DNA of 64,000 nt from Thiotrichaceae bacterium (lineage in GTDB: Bacteria > Pseudomonadota > Gammaproteobacteria > Beggiatoales > Beggiatoaceae): assembly GCA_028688145.1 (NCBI GenBank), contig JAQTYU010000007.1, positions 1-64,000 on the forward strand, given 5' to 3'. Below the pieces are notes generated by a model, which was given only the letters and a program-made list of their open reading frames with translations, was not told the DNA's origin and ran no database searches. The translations under genes were made by a program, and so were the position numbers. Below, piece after piece: positions 57,256 through 64,000 of the stretch. Position 1 is the stretch's first letter. Each line of letters starts with the position of its first letter.

Positions 57256-58020
57256 ATGTCCTGTTTAGTCAAGCCCCCAAAATCCTTGTTACGCTGTGTT
57301 GGTAAAGCGATTGCCGATTATGAAATGATCAAACATCAAGACCGTATTTTAGTCGGCGTGTCGGGGGGAAAAGACTCCTTATCGTTACTTCATATTTTGG
57401 CACATTTACAACGTTATGCCCCTATTCATTTTGATGTGGCGGCGATTACGGTTGATCCTGAAATTGAAGGTTTTGATCCGTCAGTGCTGAAAGCTTATAT
57501 GGCAGAATTGGGTATTCCCTATTTTTATCAAGAACAGGCGATTATGGCGCAGGCGCAGCAGTCAATGAAGGGTGACTCGTTTTGTGCGTATTGTTCACGC
57601 ATGAAACGCGGGATTATGTATAACACCGCGCGCCGTGAAGGCTATAACGTGCTTGCCTTGGCGCAACATTTGGATGATTTGGCAGAAAGTTTTCTGATGT
57701 CGGCCTTGTATACGGGAAGTTTGCAGACCATGAAAGCCAATTATCTGAATGATGCGGGCGATGTGCGGATTATTCGCCCTTTCGTTTATGTGCGCGAGCG
57801 TCAAACTCGAGATTTTGCCCAAGTGGCGCAATTACCTGTCGTGCCCGATAATTGTCCCGCCTGTTTTACCAAACCGACCAAACGCCATCATGTGAAAACT
57901 TTGTTGGCGCAAGAAGAACAAACCCATAAACATGTGTTTAAAAGTTTACTGCACGCAATGCGTCCGTTGATGGTTCAGGATCAGGCGAGTGCGGCGGATG
58001 ATGGGGATGAGGTTTTGTAA
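57256..58020 (+). CDS. ttcA: tRNA 2-thiocytidine synthase TtcA
   Basis: A 254-residue PP-loop protein thiolating C32 of certain tRNAs. The PP-loop is VGVSGGKDSLSLL. Cluster-binding Cys pairs are CAYCSRMKRG and, later, CPACF, where the family more often has a CxxC with different spacing residues. LALAQHLDDLAESFLM is the conserved central helix. Length is slightly short compared with E. coli TtcA (about 310). A TtcA-like paralogue with another tRNA target cannot be excluded. Confidence 0.85.
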   Translation: MSCLVKPPKSLLRCVGKAIADYEMIKHQDRILVGVSGGKDSLSLLHILAHLQRYAPIHFDVAAITVDPEIEGFDPSVLKAYMAELGIPYFYQEQAIMAQAQQSMKGDSFCAYCSRMKRGIMYNTARREGYNVLALAQHLDDLAESFLMSALYTGSLQTMKANYLNDAGDVRIIRPFVYVRERQTRDFAQVAQLPVVPDNCPACFTKPTKRHHVKTLLAQEEQTHKHVFKSLLHAMRPLMVQDQASAADDGDEVL

Positions 58021-58049
58021 AATCTAAATTGAGTTGGTCGTGATTTAGG

Positions 58050-58084
58050 ACGGGCAGTCCTCAAAGAACTGCCCGTTATTTTTT
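58050..58084 (+). terminator. Terminator between ttcA and bioD
   Basis: A 9-bp stem ACGGGCAGT/ACTGCCCGT followed by TATTTTTTTC. It serves ttcA; bioD converges from the other side. Confidence 0.8.
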
Positions 58085-58111
58085 CGCTGATAGCCTACCT
58101 AACGGCAAAAC

Positions 58112-58786
58112 TTAGCGTTTAACACGCTCGATTAAATCAGCTTGCAATTCCATTTCACTCGACATGTACGGCACATGCGCTAACAAAGGCGCGGCTAAAC
58201 GTTCTCGAATGCTGGCGACGGAATCCGTCACTTCAAAATACGGGTCGATTTCGTTCGCAATCCAACCCACCAATTGGCAGCCATCGCGCAAAATGGTTTC
58301 CGCACTCAGCAACGCATGATTAATGCAGCCCAAACGCAAACCCACCACCAAAATCACCCGCGCTTGCAAGCTTTGCACAATTTCACGTAAACCCTGTTGC
58401 GCATTAATCGGCACGCGCCAGCCGCCAACCCCTTCTACCACCACAATATCTGTGAGTTCTGCTAAATTCTGATAGGCTTTCACAATCGGCTCAATGCTGA
58501 TGCAGGTGCGGGTTTGTTCGGCCGCCAAATGCGGTGAAATCGGGGGCACAAAACTATAAGGATTAACCCATTCATAGGGCACATGCACGCTGGCGGCGGC
58601 GAGAATTTTTTCCGCATCTTCATTGTGCAATGCGCCCGCATGAACATGGCAGCCTGTCGCAATCGGTTTCATGCCTGCCACACTCAAACCTTGTTGCTGT
58701 AAGGCTTTAATCAATGCCAAGGTACACCAAGTTTTGCCTATTTCGGTGTCAGTACCTGTGATAAATAAGGGATAATGTGTATTCAT
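58112..58786 (-). CDS. bioD: Dethiobiotin synthetase
   Basis: A 224-residue ATP-dependent carboxylase closing the ureido ring of dethiobiotin. The P-loop is GTDTEIGKTWCTLAL; the MKPIATGC and VVEGVGGWRVPI segments and GWIANEIDP are conserved. Other bio genes are not adjacent, so it is a detached biotin gene; birA lies about 15 kb away. Confidence 0.93.
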   Translation of the reverse strand: MNTHYPLFITGTDTEIGKTWCTLALIKALQQQGLSVAGMKPIATGCHVHAGALHNEDAEKILAAASVHVPYEWVNPYSFVPPISPHLAAEQTRTCISIEPIVKAYQNLAELTDIVVVEGVGGWRVPINAQQGLREIVQSLQARVILVVGLRLGCINHALLSAETILRDGCQLVGWIANEIDPYFEVTDSVASIRERLAAPLLAHVPYMSSEMELQADLIERVKR

Positions 58787-58941
58787 GATGCTCTAAACGT
58801 TTGTCATGCCAGTGTCGTTTACATAGAGTACACTACCCAGCGCATTTTCGTCATTGCTCTCATAACTTTATGTAAGTAGGGGATTTGTCGCAATTTACCT
58901 TACTTGCTATCACTGCGTTCTAACCTCGACCAAATCTACTT

Positions 58942-61900
58942 ATGCTTTCAAAAATCATTACTTTCGCCCTGCAACAACGGATGTTAGTTCTAATCTGCAC
59001 CATCGCGATGGCAATCAGCGGTTGGTATGCAGTGCAGAATCTCCCGATTGAAGCCTTTCCTGATGTGCAAGATGTGCAAGTCATCATCGTCACCCAATAT
59101 CCCGGACAAGCCCCCGAAGAAGTAGAACGCAGCATCACTTTGCCGATTGAAATGGAAATGAACGGCATTCCACGCATGACTCGCTTGCGCTCGGTTTCAA
59201 TCACAGGTTTGGCGGTGGTGACGATTACTTTTTCTGATTTCACAAATGATTATTTCGCCCGTCAACAGGTTTTAGAGCGTTTACAAAACGTGACTTTGCC
59301 GCAAGGCGTACAAGCCAGTATCGCACCCTTAACCCCTGCGATTGGCGAAATTTACCGCTTCTACCTCGACGCGCCTCCCGAAATGCCGATTTACGAAGTG
59401 CGTGCGATTGAAGACTGGATCGTGCGTCCCTTCCTGCGCCAAACAATTGGGCTTGCCGACGTGATGAGCTTCGGTGGAACTTTAAAACAATATCAAGTGA
59501 AATTTGATCCCTATTTGCTGAAAAAATACAGCTTAACCGTGGATCAGGTTGCCGATGTATTAGCAGGCAACAGCAGTAATAGCGGCGGTGGGCGTTTAAC
59601 CCGTGGCGATGAAAGCCTTGTGATTCGTAGTATTGGCTTATTCAAAAAAATTGAAGACATTGAACAAGTGGCGATTGCCTCCGTGGGTGGACAACCGATT
59701 TTTGTCAAAGACGTGGCAAAAGTAGAAGTGGGTGAACGTACACGCTCAGGGATTGTGGGTTATAACGAGCGCGATGACGTGGTGCTTGGCGTGGCACAAA
59801 TCACCAAGGGCGAAGATGCCGCTAAAGTTTTAGTCGCCTTGAAAGAACAGATTAAAAAACTTGAAGTGAAATTGCCCAAAGGCGTGCGCCTTATCCCTGT
59901 GTATGACCGTGCTGATTTAATCAAGCACACTATTCATACCGTGGTCGAAAATATGATTTTAGGCACGATTTTAGTCGTCACGATTCTGATGGTATTTTTA
60001 AGAAATTGGCGAGCAGCTTTAATCGTGGCTTCAATGATTCCCTTGTCTTTATTATTTGCATTTTTGCTCATGAGTTTGAACGGCGTTTCTGCGAATTTAA
60101 TTTCACTGGGTTCAGTGGATTTCGGGATTATTATCGACAGTGCCGTGGTCTTGGTTGAAGCCCTAATGGTCAAGCTTGCCACAGAAAATACCCGTCCCGA
60201 ACACAATCATGTGGGTTGGCGATTACGCATTTTGCGGCAAACTGCCACCGAGATGGCGCACCCGATTTTGTTCGCAAAAATTATTATTATTTTAGCATTT
60301 TTACCGATTTTCACTTTCCAGCGCGTAGAAAATAAAATTTTCTCGCCAATGGCATTTACTTTGAGCTTTGCTTTACTGGGCACAATTATTTTAGTGCTGA
60401 CGTGGGTGCCGACGCTGCTGAGCTATACCATGCGTGGTCAAAACATGGTGGAAAAACACACGCCGCGCTGGATGTTATTTTTACAAAACAGTTATTTAGC
60501 GGTGTTACGTTTTGCGACACGTTTGCGAGTCATCGTGATTGTGTTATCGCTGGTGCTGTTGGGCGGCACGCTGTCTTATGTGCCGCAATTGGGCAGTGAA
60601 TTCTTGCCAAAACTGGATGAAGGCAATATTTGGCTGACGATTCAATTACATCCATCTACGGCAATGACCAAAAGTAAGGAAGTCGAGCGCAAAGTACGTG
60701 AAATTTTGCGTTCTTATCCCGAAGTGACGAGCGTCACTTCGCATTTGGGTCGCCCTGACGACGGCACCGATGCCAAAGGTCCTTACAGCATGGAAATTTT
60801 GGCGAACTTAGCTCCTAAAGAAACTTGGCGGTTTGCGTCCAAAGAGGAAATGATTGAAGACATGACCCAGAAAATCAAAGTCATGCCGGGCGTGCCGACT
60901 AACTTTTCTCAGGTAATGCAAGACAGCATGGAAGAAGCCCTGAGTGGGGTGAAAGGCGAGTTGGCGATTAAAATTTACGGCTCGGATTTGGATATTTTAG
61001 AAGGCAAGGCGGATCAAGTTGCCTCGATTTTAAATAATATTCGCGGCTCGGCTGACGTGGCGGTGGTGAAAATTCGCGGGCAAACCGAGTTAAATATCAC
61101 CATTGATCGCGATCGTTTGGTGCGTTATGGTATTAAAGTGGATACTTTGAACACCATCGTGCAAACCGCTTTAGAAGGGGCAGAAGTCGAAACTTTCTTT
61201 GAAGGCAGTCGGCGATTTAGTGTGACTTTGCGCCTTGATCAGCGTTTCCGTGAATCAGTGGAAGATATTAGTGAATTGCCAATTACTTTGCCTGCGGGCG
61301 GCTCGATTCCTTTGGGAGAAATTGCCACGATTGAATTGAAACAAGGCGCGTCGCGCATTAGTCGTGAGGGCGGCGAGCGTTATGTGGCAATTAAGTCGAA
61401 CTTGTTGGGACGCGATCAAGGCAGTTTCGTCGAAGAAGCGATGAACAAAGTCAATGAGCAGCTCAGTTTGCCGCCGGGTTATTATGTGACGTGGGGCGGG
61501 CAATTTGAGAATAAACAACGCGCTTTGAAACGTTTACAAATCATCGTGCCGCTGAGTTTATTGTTTATTTATTTATTGCTGTTTGGCGCGTTCAATTCGA
61601 TGAAAAAAGCCTTGCTCGCCTTGTTGATGATTCCGTTTACTTTTATCGGTGGGATTGCGGCGTTAGCTTTGGCGCAATTGCCCTTGTCGATTTCTGCGGC
61701 GGTGGGATTTATCGCGGTGGCAGGGATTTCGGTGCAAAACGCGGTAATCATGATTGAGCAAATTATGGAATTATTGCGTAATGGTGCAAGTTTGCAAGAA
61801 AGCGTGATGGAAGGTGCGGTGCAACGTTTACGCCCAATTTTGATGACCGCATTAATGGCGGGTTTGGGCTTATTGCCTGCGGCATTGTCGCATGGGATGG

Positions 61901-62061
61901 GTTCAGAAACTCAGCGTCCGTTTGCGATGGTGATTGTGGGTGGGGTGATTTCTGCCACTTTATTCACGTTATTGTTGTTGCCGCTGTTATATCCATTGTT
62001 TGCTCGAGAAGATGCAAACGGCTATCACGTCGAGTCAGAAATTGAGTTAGATAAGATTTAG
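58942..62061 (+). CDS. HME-type RND efflux pump (CusA/CzcA family)
   Basis: A 1,039-residue inner-membrane proton antiporter with 12 membrane segments and two large periplasmic loops. The TM4 segment SVDFGIIIDSAVVLVE (about 390-405) with its two Asp and one Glu is diagnostic of heavy-metal RND pumps. The start and the IEAFPDVQDVQVIIVTQYPG segment are typical. The methionine cluster of CusA cannot be confirmed, so the metal is unclear. No membrane-fusion or outer-membrane partner is adjacent on either side, which is unusual for the family. Confidence 0.9.
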   Translation: MLSKIITFALQQRMLVLICTIAMAISGWYAVQNLPIEAFPDVQDVQVIIVTQYPGQAPEEVERSITLPIEMEMNGIPRMTRLRSVSITGLAVVTITFSDFTNDYFARQQVLERLQNVTLPQGVQASIAPLTPAIGEIYRFYLDAPPEMPIYEVRAIEDWIVRPFLRQTIGLADVMSFGGTLKQYQVKFDPYLLKKYSLTVDQVADVLAGNSSNSGGGRLTRGDESLVIRSIGLFKKIEDIEQVAIASVGGQPIFVKDVAKVEVGERTRSGIVGYNERDDVVLGVAQITKGEDAAKVLVALKEQIKKLEVKLPKGVRLIPVYDRADLIKHTIHTVVENMILGTILVVTILMVFLRNWRAALIVASMIPLSLLFAFLLMSLNGVSANLISLGSVDFGIIIDSAVVLVEALMVKLATENTRPEHNHVGWRLRILRQTATEMAHPILFAKIIIILAFLPIFTFQRVENKIFSPMAFTLSFALLGTIILVLTWVPTLLSYTMRGQNMVEKHTPRWMLFLQNSYLAVLRFATRLRVIVIVLSLVLLGGTLSYVPQLGSEFLPKLDEGNIWLTIQLHPSTAMTKSKEVERKVREILRSYPEVTSVTSHLGRPDDGTDAKGPYSMEILANLAPKETWRFASKEEMIEDMTQKIKVMPGVPTNFSQVMQDSMEEALSGVKGELAIKIYGSDLDILEGKADQVASILNNIRGSADVAVVKIRGQTELNITIDRDRLVRYGIKVDTLNTIVQTALEGAEVETFFEGSRRFSVTLRLDQRFRESVEDISELPITLPAGGSIPLGEIATIELKQGASRISREGGERYVAIKSNLLGRDQGSFVEEAMNKVNEQLSLPPGYYVTWGGQFENKQRALKRLQIIVPLSLLFIYLLLFGAFNSMKKALLALLMIPFTFIGGIAALALAQLPLSISAAVGFIAVAGISVQNAVIMIEQIMELLRNGASLQESVMEGAVQRLRPILMTALMAGLGLLPAALSHGMGSETQRPFAMVIVGGVISATLFTLLLLPLLYPLFAREDANGYHVESEIELDKI

Positions 62062-62075
62062 GTATAATCTCACGA

Positions 62076-62107
62076 AAATCGGGGCTTGCCGTTAAATGCC
62101 CCGATTT
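62076..62107 (+). terminator. Hairpin after the RND pump gene
   Basis: A perfect 10-bp stem AAATCGGGGC/GCCCCGATTT with a 12-nt loop, 14 bp after the stop. A TATAAT at 62063-62068 lies between the stop and the stem. Confidence 0.6.
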
Positions 62108-62142
62108 CCAGATTATTTTCCTAATCCTGCTCGAGACTTATT

Positions 62143-62229
62143 CATGGACAAACTTTCTCAAATTTATGTGCACATTGGACAGCTTTGGGAACAAAACTGC
62201 TGGTTAATAAAGCAAAAATTATTCAATTG
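62143..62229 (+). other. Short ORF (28 aa), possibly a broken gene start
   Basis: An ATG opens MDKLSQIYVHIGQLWEQNCW and stops 28 residues in, just before a copy of the dispersed GTAGGGTGTATAAGG repeat. It reads like the start of a real protein interrupted by the repeat, but there is no homology evidence and no strong ribosome-binding site. Confidence 0.25.
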
Positions 62230-62244
62230 AATTTATAAGCAGTT

Positions 62245-62303
62245 CGTAGGGTGTATAAGGCGTAGCCGCCATACACCACCTTTGACCGCATAAAGTTTCA
62301 TAA
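62245..62303. repeat. Dispersed palindrome GTAGGGTGTATAAGGCG, partial copy
   Basis: CGTAGGGTGTATAAGGCGTA and GCCGCCATACACC, then ACCTTTGACCGCATAAAGTT, which is the inverse of the inner segment of copy 2. It appears to be a rearranged copy lacking the far arm. Confidence 0.7.
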
Positions 62304-62391
62304 ACACGACTGTTCCCGAAAAATACTTGCCTGCCAGTTGCTTTCGTGAACAAGCACCGTAAATCCTAAAATATACCAAGCTCGCACAAAT

Positions 62392-62568
62392 TTAATTACC
62401 CTGAAAAGTCCTTTTAAAGGTATAAAGAACGTGATTTAAAAATAGCGCGATGCTAAAAGCATTGAAAACAATCTCGCTCCCCAATGAAAAAATGATCATA
62501 AACAGTAGACAAACTCGCTCAAATTGGTTAATCATAAAATAAGGAAGCAGAACTGCTGTCTCCCACAC
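62392..62568 (-). CDS. Possible small membrane protein (58 aa)
   Basis: On the reverse strand a GTG at 62568, with GAGGA 9 bp upstream, opens a 58-residue frame: WETAVLLPYFMINQFERVCL, then LFMIIFSLGSEIVFNAFSIALF and a basic end FKRTFQGN. One or two hydrophobic helices are likely. An internal ATG at 62535 would give 47 residues. It fills the otherwise empty spacer before topA. No homology is known to me, so the call rests on the ribosome-binding site and the membrane pattern. Confidence 0.35.
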   Translation of the reverse strand: MWETAVLLPYFMINQFERVCLLFMIIFSLGSEIVFNAFSIALFLNHVLYTFKRTFQGN

Positions 62569-62654
62569 TGTTAAAAATCCTCAGAATTTAACCGAGAACG
62601 GTGAATTCTTGAGCGTGCTCACTCCCTAAAATCCTAAAATGAAGTCATCCTATT

Positions 62655-64000
62655 GTGCGTAAACATCTAGTCATCGTTGAATCTCCTGCGAAAGCCAAAA
62701 CCATAAAAAAATATTTGGGCAAAGATTTTGAAGTCTTGGCTTCTTACGGTCACGTCCGCGATTTGCTGCCAAAAGAAGGCGCAGTGGATACCGAAAATGA
62801 TTTTGCTATGCGTTACCAAATTATTGAAAAAAATCATAAGCATGTAGAAGCAATTAGCCATGCGATGCAGTCTGCCGATAGTTTATATTTGGCAACTGAC
62901 CCTGACCGCGAAGGCGAGGCGATTTCATGGCATCTGTATGAAATTTTGAATGAAAATAATGCCCTTGCTCATAAAGCCGTGCATCGCATTGAGTTTCACG
63001 AAATCACGGAACAGGCGATTCAACACGCGATTCAGCACCCCCGCGATTTAGCAATGGATTTAGTGGCAGCACAACAAGCACGCCGCGCCTTGGATTATTT
63101 AGTGGGCTTTAATTTATCGCCCCTGCTGTGGAAAAAAATTCGTTACGGTTTATCCGCAGGTCGGGTGCAAAGTCCCGCCTTGCGCCTGATTGTCGAGCGT
63201 GAAATTGAAATCGAGAATTTCAAACCGCGTGAATATTGGTCGATTGAAGCCGACAGTGAAAAAGAAAAATTGCCATTCACCGCAAAACTCACGGTGTTTG
63301 AAACCAAGAAATTAACCCAGTTCAGCGTGCACAATACTGAACAAGCGCAGCACATTCGCGAAACCTTGCTAAAAGCCTCCGATGGCAAATTGCAAGTGAA
63401 AAGCATTGAACGCAAACAGCGTAAACGCCTGCCTTCCGCACCGTTCACCACCTCAACCCTGCAACAAGAAGCGGCACGTAAATTGGGCTTCACCGCCAAG
63501 CGCACCATGCAAATCGCCCAACAGCTTTATGAAGGGATTGATATCGGCGGCGGTGATGGCACGGTGGGTTTAATCAGCTATATGCGTACGGATTCGGTGA
63601 ATCTTGCCAATGAAGCTTTGGAAGAAATCCGTGAAGTGATTAAAACCCGCTACGGACAGGATAATTTACCGAAGCATGTCCAGACCTATAAAACCAAGTC
63701 GAAAAACGCACAGGAAGCGCATGAAGCAATCCGTCCGACTTCTGCACAGCGTTTCCCCGAGGCTTTAAATCGCGCCCTGAGTGCTGACCAGCTCAAGCTG
63801 TATTCCTTGATTTGGAAACGTACCGTGGCGTGTCAGATGATTCACGCAACGCTAGACACGGTGGCGATTGATTTCACCTGTGGCGGTGACGGCAATATTT
63901 TCCGCACCACGGGTTCAACGCTGGTGCACGCGGGCTTTATGGCGGTGTATCAAGAAGATGTCGATGATAAAAAACTCGACGACAGCGAAGGCAAAATTCT
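62655..64000 (+). CDS. topA: DNA topoisomerase I, N-terminal part
   Basis: Starts at GTG 62655 (RKHLVIVESPAKAKTIKKYL) and continues past the right edge (about 448 codons seen). The TOPRIM domain with ATDPDREGEAISWH lies near residue 80, and the catalytic tyrosine is Y309 in SYMRTDSVNLANEA. It is a type IA enzyme that relaxes negative supercoils. The C-terminal zinc ribbons lie outside the window. No strong ribosome-binding site is visible before the GTG. Confidence 0.95.
   Translation, partial: MRKHLVIVESPAKAKTIKKYLGKDFEVLASYGHVRDLLPKEGAVDTENDFAMRYQIIEKNHKHVEAISHAMQSADSLYLATDPDREGEAISWHLYEILNENNALAHKAVHRIEFHEITEQAIQHAIQHPRDLAMDLVAAQQARRALDYLVGFNLSPLLWKKIRYGLSAGRVQSPALRLIVEREIEIENFKPREYWSIEADSEKEKLPFTAKLTVFETKKLTQFSVHNTEQAQHIRETLLKASDGKLQVKSIERKQRKRLPSAPFTTSTLQQEAARKLGFTAKRTMQIAQQLYEGIDIGGGDGTVGLISYMRTDSVNLANEALEEIREVIKTRYGQDNLPKHVQTYKTKSKNAQEAHEAIRPTSAQRFPEALNRALSADQLKLYSLIWKRTVACQMIHATLDTVAIDFTCGGDGNIFRTTGSTLVHAGFMAVYQEDVDDKKLDDSEGKI

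Overview
The window looks like chromosomal DNA of a moderately AT-rich gammaproteobacterium. Split glyQ/glyS, the fmdB-aspS and lptM-lysA pairs, a birA-coaX-SPOR block, lolCE/lolD and gltBD all fit that class. The CHAT/TPR remnants, NHL/InlB-like surface protein, IS debris and many dispersed palindromic repeats recall filamentous sulfur-oxidising Thiotrichales (Beggiatoaceae-like). That lineage is an inference from gene content; no rRNA is present.

Layout. 0-10 kb is an accessory region: IS5, IS4 and IS630 remnants surround an eroded conflict-system-like cluster (TPR protein, metallophosphoesterase remnant, EACC1-like protein, CHAT protease cut off at its catalytic core). A 1,653-residue secreted NHL-repeat protein and a second truncated IS630 copy follow. 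10-24 kb is mostly core: gltD and gltB (reverse), an MFS transporter, a single-chain type IIG restriction-modification enzyme, phhB, and a lolC/E-lolD operon. 24-25.4 kb holds two consecutive toxin-antitoxin loci (YafO-like and RelBE). 25.5-34.8 kb carries folE2, dtd, a PAS-GGDEF-EAL protein, carbonic anhydrase, moaA and glyQS. 34.8-38.3 kb is a second accessory stretch: two unknown genes, a HEPN/Abi-like gene between 128-bp direct repeats, a small exported protein made of three tandem repeats, and higBA. 38.4-48.6 kb is again housekeeping: aspS, fmdB, fdxA, birA, coaX, a SPOR protein, tRNA-Thr, a response regulator/MBL hydrolase pair, a DUF2062 protein, an ATP-pyrophosphatase-like protein and a Rieske protein. 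48.7-49.3 kb is a transposon graveyard. 49.3-64 kb carries a membrane protein, lysA, lptM, a DUF922 protease-like protein, an alpha/beta hydrolase, nadE, pncB, ttcA, bioD, an HME-type RND pump and the 5' part of topA.

Functional groupings: NAD supply (pncB and nadE overlap by 4 bp), biotin and CoA (bioD, birA, coaX), pterins (folE2, phhB), nitrogen assimilation (gltBD), envelope and lipoprotein trafficking (lolC/E, lolD, SPOR, OmpA-like, lptM), and stress or defence (three toxin-antitoxin loci, type IIG RM, Abi-like, broken CHAT). Intergenic spacers carry at least five families of palindromic or inverted repeats. Some flank accessory genes and may have mediated rearrangements. Two short membrane-protein genes and a 59-residue antitoxin were found by reading the spacers directly.
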